NCBI GenBank assembly: GCA_963736695.1
Contig: CAVTPU010000001.1
Coordinates: 1,240,001 to 1,304,000, forward strand
DNA: 64,000 nucleotides
Direction of reading: 5' to 3'
From: CAVTPU01 sp963736695
Lineage (GTDB): Bacteria > Actinomycetota > Actinomycetes > Mycobacteriales > Micromonosporaceae
The notes beneath the pieces were generated by a model. The model had not been told where the DNA came from, did not search any database, and saw only the letters and a program-made list of their open reading frames with translations. Below are positions 44,472 to 53,403 of this stretch, piece after piece. The position numbers were made by a program, and so were the translations under genes. How positions within the stretch are numbered: position 1 is the first letter of the stretch; each line of letters opens with the position of its first letter.

Positions 44472-47312
44472 TCAACAAGTCGACAGCGGTGATGAACGGT
44501 CGCAGTGGGCGAGGCGGCGGACAAAGGTGACGCCGGAACCCTCACGGAGCTTGGCCTCGCGATAGAGGTATTGCACCGCGACGGTTCCCAACCGATTCTC
44601 GAGTCCGACAGTGGCAGTGTCACCGGACTCGATCGGGCTGCCGTCGATGCCCGCATAGGCGAAAGTAATGGCCCCACGCTCCTCGAAGATCACCTCGAAG
44701 GTGACACGCTTCGTCCGATCGGCGGCGAACGTCACGTCGCGCCACTCCACCACATATCGCCGGTTGGGTGCCACACCGGTGACCAGCTCGCGAACGCTCG
44801 CGTCGGCGTCGACCACGAGGTCGTCCCAGAACGGATAGACCGCGAGGTTCGCCCGACCCGCCTTGGCCAACGATGGGATCGCCGACCTGTCCCGGGCCGA
44901 ACCGGCTGGCCGAGTGAAGGTGATCAGTCCGTTGGTGTCGACCCAGGCTGTCCGGAACGAACTGCCATAGAACCTGACGCCGAACGGCAGACTCACCTGT
45001 GTCACCGCGTTGTCGCCGGTGAGGCCGAGCACCCGACCTGTCGCGGGCACGAAGGGCACATCTCCGTCCGCACAGACATAGCCATAGGAGTCCCGGCAAT
45101 TGATCCCGGTCTGTTGGTATGACGCGGTGAAGGTGCCAGACGCGTCGGCCGTCACCACATGCGACTGCGCCATGCCGTCGGACCAGGCCACAAAACCGTA
45201 CATGTTGACGCCCATGGCCTGGGGAGAGAGCCCGCTGATGGTCACGCTCGAGCCGAGAATGAATGTGCGGGTGAACGGGGTCGCCGCCGCTTCGGAGCCC
45301 ACCGCGAGCTGCAGCCCGGGCGGATTGCTCGCAAAGGTGATCTCGACGGACTTCGGATCGAGACGCCGCACGATGTTGTTGGTCAGACCGCTGCTGTCCT
45401 TCGCGACGAGCTCGATCTCCAGATAGGACGGATATTCGTGGTCCGGCGCCGGGAACGAACCACTCGTCACGCCTGTAAAGTCCTGCAGATGATGGGCGTG
45501 GCAATTGCCCGGCGCATAGCAGTGCTGCAATGTCACATGCCAGGTGAGCGCGCTGGCGGGTAGGTCGCCGTCCTGGGCATCGGTGGCATGGCCGGTGAAG
45601 TGAATCGAGTCGTCGACCTTCCACGTGGTTCCCGGCGTCGGCGTGTCGATCACCGTAGTCGGCGCTTCATTGCCCGCGTTGATGGTGACGGTGGTGGTGC
45701 CGACCGCGCCCAACGGGTCTCGAACTCTCAGCCGCGCCTTGTGCGCCCCGCTCTCCACATAGGTGAAGGCGGCGGTGGCCCCGGTAGCGTCGATTGTGCC
45801 GTCGTCGGTGAAGTCCCACTCATAGGTCAACGCGCCTTGGTCGACAGTGTCCGGATCGAACGAGCCGGTTCCGTTGAGATTCACCGTGAGCGGCGCGGGC
45901 CCCGCGGTCGGAGTGGCGCTCGCGGTCGCGACCGGCGGTTGGTTTCCCGCATAGTGGCGGATGCAACGCACCGTGCCGCCGCTGACGTCGACGTAGTAGA
46001 GCTGGTTGTCGAGTCCGAGCTCCAAGTCGGCCGGCCATGCCGCGTTGGACGCGAGAGTCTCGATGTTGGCCGGGTCCGGCAGACCACCCGGCACCGACGG
46101 TTTCATCGCCCAGATGCAACTGCGACTGTGGTCGGCGAAGAAGAGCGCGCCGGCGTAGCCCGCCGGATAGCTGCCCCCGGTGGTGGGATAGAAGACCAAG
46201 CCACTGGCTGCGGAGCTGCCCGTGCCGCATGCCTCACCGGGCACCACCTTCGCCGTGTGGTGATAGGTGAAATATGGTGCGACCTGCTGACTGCCGGCAT
46301 AGAGGCCCTCGCAGAGCGGGACATTGGCGGCGTTGTAGGCGGGTTGGGCCGCAGCCCCCTCATAGCAGGGCCAGCCCAGGTTTCGCGCGGCGCCGGGCAC
46401 GATCCGGTTGATCTCCTCCCAGCCGCTCCACCCGACGTCCGCCGCCCACACCTCGCTGCTGCCCGGCCGGGTGGTGATGCGGAACGGGTTGCGCAGGCCA
46501 TAACCGACGATCCAGCTCGCCTTGTCGGCGGCGGTGGCGCTGCCCGGATCGGCCGCGAGCGCGTCGAGTGTCGCCGGGGTCAGCTTGATCACCGAGCCGC
46601 TGAGCCCCGTCGGGTCGGACGGCGTCGTGAGGTCCTGAGCACGCAACGCGCCGCCCTCGTTGGGAGGGTTGTCGCACGGGTCGTTGAACTGTCCACGGTC
46701 GACAGTGCTGAAGCTGGCGCCTTCGCCGGCGCTGGCATAGAGCGTGCCGTCGGGAGCGAAGGTGAGATCGCCCATCGAGTGGGACGGCGTCTGCTGGCAC
46801 CAATCGGAGACCAGCACCTGCTCCGCGCCGGTCATCACCGAGCCGGCTGCCCGCAGTCGAGAGAGGCGGCCGGTCACCGGACAGCCCGGGGTGGCCGGCT
46901 CGGCGCACGCGTCATGCCAGAACGGCGCGGTGTGCCCGGGTGGCGCGTCATAGGTGTAGAGCACGTAGATCCACGGATTGGCCGGAAAGTCTGGCGGAAC
47001 GGCGAGGCCGATCAACCCACGGTCCCAATAGCTGTTGACGTTCGTCGACAGGTCGGCGAAGAGCGTCGCCGTGGGGTCGGACGGATTGTCGAAGACCTTG
47101 ACGCGTCCGTCTTGTTCGGCCACGAAGATCTGACCGTTCGGAGCGAACTCCACATTGGTCGGATGATTGAGTCCACTAAAGACGATCTGCTCCTGAAATC
47201 CGGTCGGCAGAGTCGCCGCCGCGCCGGCGCTGGCGCGCAACGGCACGAGCACGGTCGCGAACAGCACGATCACGAGTCCGAGACGACGAAGACGCGAGCG
47301 GGGGGTCGGCAA
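44472..47312 (-). CDS. Secreted sugar-dehydrogenase-like beta-propeller with PKD and C-terminal beta domains
   Basis: 946 residues from a TTG at 47312. That start is preferred because AGGAG lies six bases upstream and it begins a normal signal peptide (RSRLRRLGLVIVLFATVLVPLRASAGA) at once; the frame is open to 47441. Residues about 35-460 are a GSDH-type six-bladed propeller (GFQEQIVFSGLNHPTNV, GYGLRNPFR, AADVGWSGWEEIN). A PKD domain follows (EWDFTDDGTIDATG), then an Ig-like region and a C-terminal domain with FYGSSFRTAWVDTNGLITF. Many paired cysteines suit an extracellular protein. PQQ-dependent oxidation of sugars is the family activity; whether this one is active is unknown. Confidence 0.78.
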   Translation of the reverse strand: MPTPRSRLRRLGLVIVLFATVLVPLRASAGAAATLPTGFQEQIVFSGLNHPTNVEFAPNGQIFVAEQDGRVKVFDNPSDPTATLFADLSTNVNSYWDRGLIGLAVPPDFPANPWIYVLYTYDAPPGHTAPFWHDACAEPATPGCPVTGRLSRLRAAGSVMTGAEQVLVSDWCQQTPSHSMGDLTFAPDGTLYASAGEGASFSTVDRGQFNDPCDNPPNEGGALRAQDLTTPSDPTGLSGSVIKLTPATLDALAADPGSATAADKASWIVGYGLRNPFRITTRPGSSEVWAADVGWSGWEEINRIVPGAARNLGWPCYEGAAAQPAYNAANVPLCEGLYAGSQQVAPYFTYHHTAKVVPGEACGTGSSAASGLVFYPTTGGSYPAGYAGALFFADHSRSCIWAMKPSVPGGLPDPANIETLASNAAWPADLELGLDNQLYYVDVSGGTVRCIRHYAGNQPPVATASATPTAGPAPLTVNLNGTGSFDPDTVDQGALTYEWDFTDDGTIDATGATAAFTYVESGAHKARLRVRDPLGAVGTTTVTINAGNEAPTTVIDTPTPGTTWKVDDSIHFTGHATDAQDGDLPASALTWHVTLQHCYAPGNCHAHHLQDFTGVTSGSFPAPDHEYPSYLEIELVAKDSSGLTNNIVRRLDPKSVEITFASNPPGLQLAVGSEAAATPFTRTFILGSSVTISGLSPQAMGVNMYGFVAWSDGMAQSHVVTADASGTFTASYQQTGINCRDSYGYVCADGDVPFVPATGRVLGLTGDNAVTQVSLPFGVRFYGSSFRTAWVDTNGLITFTRPAGSARDRSAIPSLAKAGRANLAVYPFWDDLVVDADASVRELVTGVAPNRRYVVEWRDVTFAADRTKRVTFEVIFEERGAITFAYAGIDGSPIESGDTATVGLENRLGTVAVQYLYREAKLREGSGVTFVRRLAHCDRSSPLSTC

Positions 47313-47388
47313 GGCCTGCTCCTGGGGAATCGAGGGGTCGAACCGGGAGAATGACGCGACAGTGACGCCTGACGAGGGAGAGGTCAGC

Positions 47389-48297
47389 TTAGCGTGTCGC
47401 GCCGGCCGTGGAGGTCGGCGTTCGCAGGCTCCAACCAGCACGCGCCGACCACCCTGGCAGGCGGCGCCGGGCCCGCGCGGCCACGGTTATCGCGACATAG
47501 CAGGCCGCGGCCGGCCACAGCCGGGGCGAACGCGACACCACGTCGCGCAGCCACGACATCGGGGAGCTGCCCGCAACCGGATCGGCGAGAGGCACCGGCG
47601 ACGTCGCGGCGAACCGCCAGAACTCGGCGTTGCCCTCGGCGGCACGGGCGAGGCGGCGCACGAGTTCGGGCACCCGACGGGCCGCCGTAACGACAATTGG
47701 CTGATCGATCTCGACTTTGGCGTCGGCGGGCACGACCGCGTCGACGAACATGTCATCGGCGATGAGGTCGGGAAACTGACCGAAAAGGGCGCGAGCCGCC
47801 GGGGAGAGGCAGATGACCCCTCGGCCGAACAGACGATTGGTGAAGACCGGCAACCGTTCGTTGACGCGATAATAGGCCCGCACCGGCCAGGTGCTCGCTG
47901 AGGCATCGATCGTCATGCGCGGCACCGCCGCGAGGACACCGGGCCGGTCGAGCGTTCTGACGAGCTCGTCGACGAGGTCCGGTGTGGCCGCGATGTCGGC
48001 ATCCAGATATACCCGTACGCGCCCGGCGGCGAGCTCGTCACCACGGTTGAGCGCGGCGGTCTTGGAGGCCTCATCGATCTCGGCGACGACGACACCGAAT
48101 TCGCGGGCCACGTCGGCGGTGCGGTCGTGGCATCCGTTCGGCACGACGATCACCTCGAACCGCCGCCGCGTCACCGCGACGCCAGCGGGCTGCGAGCCGG
48201 CGGACTGCGAGTCGGGGGTATGGCCGAGGAGCCGCGCGAGCGTTCGGCCGATGCCGTCTTGCTCGTTGTATGCCGGGATTATCACTGATATATCCAT
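47389..48297 (-). CDS. Glycosyltransferase family 2, probable membrane-associated
   Basis: 302 residues starting MDISVIIPAYNEQDGIGRTLARLL, the usual GT2 beginning. The metal motif is YLDADIA. The C-terminus has a hydrophobic segment (LWPAAACYVAITVAARAR). An upstream ATG at 48330 with GAGGGAGG is a real alternative, adding 11 residues. The first codons and the sequence around 48270-48310 are A+T-rich with ATA codons, unusual in this genome. It is transcribed away from the tagA-like gene. Confidence 0.82.
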   Translation of the reverse strand: MDISVIIPAYNEQDGIGRTLARLLGHTPDSQSAGSQPAGVAVTRRRFEVIVVPNGCHDRTADVAREFGVVVAEIDEASKTAALNRGDELAAGRVRVYLDADIAATPDLVDELVRTLDRPGVLAAVPRMTIDASASTWPVRAYYRVNERLPVFTNRLFGRGVICLSPAARALFGQFPDLIADDMFVDAVVPADAKVEIDQPIVVTAARRVPELVRRLARAAEGNAEFWRFAATSPVPLADPVAGSSPMSWLRDVVSRSPRLWPAAACYVAITVAARARRRLPGWSARAGWSLRTPTSTAGATR

Positions 48298-48462
48298 ATA
48301 GCCCTTATTTCTCGGTGCGAGACTCGCCATGATCCTCCCTCGTCGCGTCCACCGAGTGAATAGTCGGTTCGGGGCGAAATAGCTCACGTCCGGCGCGATT
48401 CGCTCAGCACACCGGCCGACCGGGCAGTGGGCGTGGCTCACTCGGACCGCTATGGTGGCGCG

Positions 48463-49278
48463 GTGCTGGAGAACCACCCCACTCCGGTCCGATCGCCCCG
48501 CGTCGCGGTCCACGGCATCGAATTCGATGCGGTCACCGAGGCCGACGCGGTCGATTTCGTGCTCCACGAAATCGACCATCGGCGCGGCGGCCGCATCGTC
48601 ACCCCGAACGTCGACATCGTGCGCCTCGCCTCGACGCGTGTCGAGGCGCGCGCACACCTCGACGCCGCCAGCCTCGTGCTCGCCGACGGCGCCCCGTTGC
48701 TGTGGGCCAGCCGACTCGCCGGCACCGCACTGCCCGCCCGGGTGCCGGGCTCCGACCTCATCTGGAGCATCAGCGCCGCCCTCGCCGAGCGACACGGCGC
48801 GCTCTATCTGCTCGGCGGTGAGCCCGGCACGGCCGACATCGCCGCCACGGTGCTCGCCGACCGTCACCCCGGCCTTCGCGTCGTCGGGGCGGTGAGCCCC
48901 CCGTTCGGGTTCGACACCCGGCCCGACGAATATGCCGCAGTCTGCGCCGACGTCGTCGCAGCCGAGCCCGACGTGGTCTTCGTCGGGCTCGGCTTTCCCA
49001 AACAGGAGAACGTCATCGAGCGGCTGCGCCCGCACCTGCCCAGCGCCTGGTTCATGGGCTGCGGGGCCGCGATCGGCTTCGTCGCCGGCACCCACCGTCG
49101 CGCTCCACAATGGATGCAACGCAGCGGGCTCGAATGGCTGCACCGGCTCAGCCGCGAACCACACCGACTCGTGCGCCGCTATCTCATCGACGACCTGCCG
49201 TTCGCGGTGCGCCTGCTCGCCACCAGCGTGGTGTCCCGCCTGCGCGCCGACCGCCCAGCCACGAACCCGAATCGGTGA
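48463..49278 (+). CDS. WecB/TagA/CpsF family glycosyltransferase
   Basis: 271 residues from a GTG at 48463; GTG 48427 would add 12 residues. Family motifs are VTPNVDIVRLA, ADGAPLLWASRL, VPGSDLI, LLGGEPG and VFVGLGFPKQE. These enzymes transfer N-acetylmannosaminuronic acid or ManNAc-type sugars to undecaprenyl-diphospho-GlcNAc. It therefore suggests an amino-sugar near the reducing end of the polymer. A TATGGT about seven bases before the GTG could be a -10 of a leaderless transcript. The next gene overlaps by 4 bp. Confidence 0.87.
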   Translation: MLENHPTPVRSPRVAVHGIEFDAVTEADAVDFVLHEIDHRRGGRIVTPNVDIVRLASTRVEARAHLDAASLVLADGAPLLWASRLAGTALPARVPGSDLIWSISAALAERHGALYLLGGEPGTADIAATVLADRHPGLRVVGAVSPPFGFDTRPDEYAAVCADVVAAEPDVVFVGLGFPKQENVIERLRPHLPSAWFMGCGAAIGFVAGTHRRAPQWMQRSGLEWLHRLSREPHRLVRRYLIDDLPFAVRLLATSVVSRLRADRPATNPNR

Positions 49279-50381
49279 CCGCGATGGCCGACGTCTCCAT
49301 CCTCATCGTCTCCTATAACACTCGTGAACTGCTGACCGACTGTCTGACCACCCTGCTGGCCGAGCCCACACCGTCCACAGGGGCCGCTGACTCGGTCGAG
49401 TTCGACGTCATTGTGCTCGACAACGCCTCCAACGACGGGTCCGCTGACGCGATCGCCGCACAGTTCCCGCAGGTGAAACTGATCCGCTCCACGAGCAACC
49501 TCGGCTGGGGTCGAGCGATCAACCGCGCCAGCGCACACAACGGCTCGCCGTACCTGCTGTTTTTGAATCCGGACGCGAAGCCGGTGGGCCACGCGGTGCC
49601 CGAGCTGGTCCGCTTCGCCATGGCCCACCCGGGACACGGCCTCTATTCCGGGCGCACGCTGCGTCCCGATGGGACCGACGACAACTTCTCGTGCTGGGGT
49701 CTGCCGACACTGTGGAGTCTCGCCTGCTATGCCACCGGCCTGTCAACCGTCCTGCGTGGACAGCGATGGGCCAACCCGGAGGGGCTGCCCGACTATGATC
49801 GACGCAGCGTGCGGGAGGTGCCCGCGGTCTCCGGATGCATGATGCTGGTCGAACGCGAACTCTTCGAACAACTCGGCGGATTCGACCCCCGCTATTTCCT
49901 CTACAGCGAGGACGTCGACCTCAGTGCCCGCGCGCGACGCCTCGGCGCGCGGCCACTCATCTATCCGGGGGCCGCCGTCACGCATGTCGGCGGAGCATCA
50001 TCGACGTCGGTCGGGCAACGGATCAAACTGTTGCGAGGCAAGAGCACCTATGTGCGCCAACACTGGTCGGGGTGGCGACAACGACTCGGCGTCGGACTGC
50101 TCGCCGTCGGAGTCGCGCTGCGCGCCACCGCGCAGGCCACGGCGGGTCTCGTGCGACGGACCGGACCGCAACCGCCCGAGTGGGTGTTGGTGTGGCGGGC
50201 CCGATCAGAGTGGCTGCCGGGCTGGCCGGAATGCGACGAACCCCGCCCCCGGCCCGCCGATCTCCCCGTCGCCTCCGTCACGGAAGCGCCCGACAATCCC
50301 GTCGCTTCCGTCTCGGAAGCGCCCCATCACCCCGTCGCTTCCGTCACGGAAGCGAATGCCGCAAGTGTGCGATCGGCATAA
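49275..50381 (+). CDS. Glycosyltransferase family 2 (rhamnosyltransferase-like) with repeated C-terminal tail
   Basis: 368 residues from a GTG overlapping the tagA-like stop. GT2 signatures include ILIVSYNTRELL, DNASNDGS, LFLNPDAKP (the DxD-like site) and YFLYSEDVDLSARAR, as in bacterial rhamnosyltransferases. The last 40 residues are three copies of an 11-residue unit PVASVTEAP with small changes, followed by SVRSA. The tail DNA is palindromic and overlaps the end of the converging hydrolase gene by 55 bp. The tail looks like an inserted repeat rather than an enzyme domain. Confidence 0.87.
   Translation: MTAMADVSILIVSYNTRELLTDCLTTLLAEPTPSTGAADSVEFDVIVLDNASNDGSADAIAAQFPQVKLIRSTSNLGWGRAINRASAHNGSPYLLFLNPDAKPVGHAVPELVRFAMAHPGHGLYSGRTLRPDGTDDNFSCWGLPTLWSLACYATGLSTVLRGQRWANPEGLPDYDRRSVREVPAVSGCMMLVERELFEQLGGFDPRYFLYSEDVDLSARARRLGARPLIYPGAAVTHVGGASSTSVGQRIKLLRGKSTYVRQHWSGWRQRLGVGLLAVGVALRATAQATAGLVRRTGPQPPEWVLVWRARSEWLPGWPECDEPRPRPADLPVASVTEAPDNPVASVSEAPHHPVASVTEANAASVRSA
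50265..50354. repeat. Three 33-bp repeats, each a palindrome, spanning two convergent gene ends
   Basis: Units begin at 50265, 50298 and 50331 (CCCGTCGCTTCCGT-type). Each contains CGCTTCCG-N3-CGGAAGCG, with perfect 8-bp arms in the second and third and one mismatch in the first. On the plus strand each encodes ASVTEA/ASVSEA in the glycosyltransferase; the third encodes ASVTEA on the minus strand too, at the end of the hydrolase. Confidence 0.75.
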
Positions 50382-51118
50382 GCACTCGCGTCTCCGAACG
50401 TCATCTCCCCGGCCCACGTGCGGGGCAACGGATGCGCCTGCGGCGCGACCCGCGCGACCACCGCGTCGAGCACGGTCTCGGCGTGGCCGACCCACAGGTG
50501 TTTGGCTCCCGACACCCCGATCACCTCGGCCTGTGGGACGGGGGCGAAACCGGACTTCGCCGGCTCCGGACGCAGATAGTCGTCGAACTCGGGCACCAAC
50601 GCCACAACGGGCTTGCCGGACCGCGCCCACAGATCGAGGTGAGCCGGTTCGACCGTGCGTAAAGGTGGCGACAGCAGGATCGCGCCGACCACCGCCGGAT
50701 CGCAGCCATAACGCAGGGCCAGCTCGGTGCCGAACGACCAGCCCATGAGCCAGATCCGCGGCAGGTCGGCGAACTCGGCGAACTCGATCGCGGCGAGCAG
50801 GTCATAACGCTCGCCCACGCCCGCGTCGAACTGGCCCTCGCTCGTGCCCCGCACGCTCGAGGTGCCCCGGGTGTTGAAGCGCAGCACCGCCACGTCGGCC
50901 AACGCCGGCAACCGCCACGCGGCCTTGCGGAAGACGTGACTGTCCATCATGCCGCCGTGCGTCGGCAGCGGGTGCAGGCAGACGAGGGTGGCGACCGGAT
51001 CTCGGTCGAGCGGACGGGCCAGCTCCCCGACGAGCCGCAGGCCATCAGCGGTGTGCAGCTCCACCGGCTCCCGCCGGGCGGGCAGAATCGAGTTCGCCCT
51101 GATCATCTTCTCGGCCAC
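50327..51118 (-). CDS. Alpha/beta hydrolase
   Basis: 263 residues from a GTG at 51118, chosen because GAGGAGGT stands five bases upstream. The fold shows LVCLHPLPTHGG (oxyanion region), nucleophile elbow GWSFG (Ser), a DDY segment for the acid and GAKHLWVG for the histidine. The substrate is not known. The C-terminal ASVTEATG is encoded by the palindromic repeat shared with the converging glycosyltransferase gene. Its start overlaps the small zinc-protein gene by 16 bp, so the two are one transcript. Confidence 0.83.
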   Translation of the reverse strand: MAEKMIRANSILPARREPVELHTADGLRLVGELARPLDRDPVATLVCLHPLPTHGGMMDSHVFRKAAWRLPALADVAVLRFNTRGTSSVRGTSEGQFDAGVGERYDLLAAIEFAEFADLPRIWLMGWSFGTELALRYGCDPAVVGAILLSPPLRTVEPAHLDLWARSGKPVVALVPEFDDYLRPEPAKSGFAPVPQAEVIGVSGAKHLWVGHAETVLDAVVARVAPQAHPLPRTWAGEMTFGDASAYADRTLAAFASVTEATG

Positions 51119-51405
51119 CGCACACCTCCTCGTCGGTCCCGGGCCTGCCAACATCCACTGTGCCAGTGTCGTCGATCACCCGAGTCGCCGCGCTCGTCGG
51201 CCGGCCACGCCACGACGTGCCCGACCCCGGGCATGATCTCATGATCGCAACCCGGGCATCGATAGCGTTTGACGGCCCCCACCGGCGACACCTGCCGGAC
51301 GGTCCAGACCCCGTCGCTGGACTCGTGCACCCGAGGACCGCCATAACGACTGCGGTCGGGGTCGACCGAGGTGGCATCGACGCGGCGACGGTTCTTGCGG
51401 GGCAC
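51103..51405 (-). CDS. Small zinc-binding-like protein (often labelled ATP/GTP-binding)
   Basis: 100 residues starting MPRKNRRR. The conserved core is YRCPGCDHEIMPGVGHVVAWP, followed by RRHWHSGCWQARDRR. The CxxC...H...HxxxC layout suggests a single zinc site. I recall near-identical short proteins across actinobacteria, usually annotated as ATP/GTP-binding without evidence; no nucleotide motif is visible here. It precedes the hydrolase and overlaps its start, so they are probably co-translated. Confidence 0.72.
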   Translation of the reverse strand: MPRKNRRRVDATSVDPDRSRYGGPRVHESSDGVWTVRQVSPVGAVKRYRCPGCDHEIMPGVGHVVAWPADERGDSGDRRHWHSGCWQARDRRGGVRWPRR

Positions 51406-51469
51406 CGATCAAGGGTACGGCGTCTGTGGCGAGCCGCCACGCCCCGGCGACGAGGCGCCGAGGCGTGGA

Positions 51470-53257
51470 TCAGCGCAGCGAATAGTCGCGGAACCCGCGC
51501 TGCACCTTTCGGCCGAGGAAGCCTGCGGTGACGAGGTGTTCGAGCAGGGGCGCGGGAGCGAAGCCGGGCTCCCGGAACTCCAGATAGAGCTCCCGTTGGA
51601 TGGCCAACGCGACGTCGAGGCCGACCACATCGAGCAGCTCGAACGGACCCATCGGATAGCCACAGCCGAGTTTCATCGCGTCGTCGATGCCGTCGGCGGT
51701 GGAGTAGGACGCTTCGAGCATCTTCACCGCGTCGTTGAGATAGGGGAACAGGAGCGCGTTGACCACGAACCCGGAGCGGTCGCCGCAGACGACGGGGGTC
51801 TTGCCGATCTGCGCGCAGACCGCCCGCGCGGTGGCGAGCGCGCCGGCCGAGGTCCGAATCGTCTGCACCACCTCGACGAGCGACATGACCGGTGCCGGGT
51901 TGAAGAAGTGCAGCCCGACGACGTCGGCGGGTCGGTTCGTCGCCATGGCGCAGTCGATCACCGGCAGGCTCGACGTGGTGGTCGCGAGCACCACGCCGGG
52001 TTTGCAGATCTCGTCGAGAGTGGCGAAGATCGCCTGCTTGACGCCGAGGTCCTCGACGACGGCCTCGACGACGAGGTCCGCTGCGGCGAGTTGGTCCAGT
52101 GTGGACGACCAGGTGATCTGCGCCAGTGCGGCGTCGCGCTCGGCTTCGGTGAGTCGACCTCGCACCACGGACTTCTCCAGCGAGGCGGTGACCCGGCTGC
52201 GGATCCGACGGGACGTGTCGTCGCCGCGGCTGACCGAGATGACGGCCAGCCCGGCTTTGGCGAAGACCTCGACGATGCCGGCTGCCATGGTGCCGGAGCC
52301 GACGACCCCGACAGTCGCGACTGCGCGCGCGTCGGGCGCGCCGCCCGCCCCATCGCTGGTCGGGGTGAGCTCGTCGGCCACGACGACGGGTGAGCCGGGT
52401 CGCTCGTACGAATAGAAGCCTTTGCCGCTCTTGCGGCCGAGAAGGCCGGCGGTGACCATCTGCTTGAGCAGGGGGACGGGGGCGTGACGCCGGTCCCGGC
52501 CGCCGCGGCGATACATCGTGTCGAGGATCTCATAGGCCGTGTCCAGCCCGATGAGATCCATGAGTGCGAGCGGCCCCATCGGCAGTCCGCAGCCCAGTTT
52601 CATCGCGGCGTCGATGTCCTCACGGGAGACGTAGCGTCCCTCATACATCGCGACGGCGTGGTTGAGATAACCGAAGAGCAGCGCGTTGGCGATGAAACCC
52701 GCCCGGTCGCTGATGGTGACGCCGACCTTGCCGAGCCGGGCGCAGAGGTCCTCAATCGCCGTGACGACGGAGTCCTCGGTGACGACCGTGCGCACGACCT
52801 CGACGAGCTTCATGATCGGCGCGGGGTTGAAGAAGTGCATGCCGATGACCCGGTGCGGCCGGTGAGTGGCGACGGAGATCTCGGTCACCGACAACGACGA
52901 GGTGTTGGTGGCGAGAACAGCGCCGGGCTTGCAGATCCGGTCGAGCTCGCCGAAGATCTTTTGCTTGAGATCGAGATGCTCGGGCACCGCCTCGATCACG
53001 AGGTCGACCTCGCCGAGCGCGTCGAGCGTCCCGGCGAACACGATCCGCCCGAGCAGCGCGTCGCGCTCGTCCGGTCGGAGCTTGCCCTTGGCCACCGCCC
53101 GCTCGGTCGACCCGGTGATGCGGGCCTGGCCACGCTCGCGGGCGGCGTCGTTGACATCGACCGCGACGACGGTGAGGCCGTTGCGCGCGAAGACTTCGAC
53201 GATGCCCGCTCCCATGGTGCCGAGTCCGACGACACCCACGTGGTTGATCTCGCCCAC
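51470..53257 (-). CDS. Tandem 3-hydroxyacyl-CoA dehydrogenase (two fused complete units)
   Basis: 595 residues from a GTG at 53257 with GGGGAGG upstream; in-frame sequence to 53473 is rejected. Two complete 3-hydroxybutyryl-CoA dehydrogenase units follow each other. Unit 1 (about 1-290) has GLGTMGAG, NTSSLS, GMHFFNPAP and GFIANALL. Unit 2 (about 310-595) has GSGTMAAG, TTSSLP, GLHFFNPAP and GFVVNALL. Both keep the catalytic His, so both may be active; in unit 2 the usual NTSS is TTSS, which replaces the conserved Asn. It oxidises or forms (S)-3-hydroxyacyl-CoA with NAD(P). It could link thiolase and crotonase in making crotonyl-CoA. Confidence 0.88.
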   Translation of the reverse strand: MGEINHVGVVGLGTMGAGIVEVFARNGLTVVAVDVNDAARERGQARITGSTERAVAKGKLRPDERDALLGRIVFAGTLDALGEVDLVIEAVPEHLDLKQKIFGELDRICKPGAVLATNTSSLSVTEISVATHRPHRVIGMHFFNPAPIMKLVEVVRTVVTEDSVVTAIEDLCARLGKVGVTISDRAGFIANALLFGYLNHAVAMYEGRYVSREDIDAAMKLGCGLPMGPLALMDLIGLDTAYEILDTMYRRGGRDRRHAPVPLLKQMVTAGLLGRKSGKGFYSYERPGSPVVVADELTPTSDGAGGAPDARAVATVGVVGSGTMAAGIVEVFAKAGLAVISVSRGDDTSRRIRSRVTASLEKSVVRGRLTEAERDAALAQITWSSTLDQLAAADLVVEAVVEDLGVKQAIFATLDEICKPGVVLATTTSSLPVIDCAMATNRPADVVGLHFFNPAPVMSLVEVVQTIRTSAGALATARAVCAQIGKTPVVCGDRSGFVVNALLFPYLNDAVKMLEASYSTADGIDDAMKLGCGYPMGPFELLDVVGLDVALAIQRELYLEFREPGFAPAPLLEHLVTAGFLGRKVQRGFRDYSLR

Positions 53258-53403
53258 CGCATCCTCCCCAGTCGTCGCCGTTCGCACGGCGTCTGCGCCT
53301 CCGGCGCGAGTCTGCCATGTCGGCGGCACACCCGCCGAGGGGTGCCACAACCACCCGCCAGACGAGGCTAGCCTCATCTGATGGACAGATGGGGTGCTCG
53401 CAG

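Noticed and set aside
45588..47354. Long plus-strand open frame (588 codons) opposite the propeller gene
   Set aside because: Its protein is Arg/Gly/Val-rich with no motif and it mirrors the codon pattern of the minus-strand gene, which has a signal peptide and clear domains.
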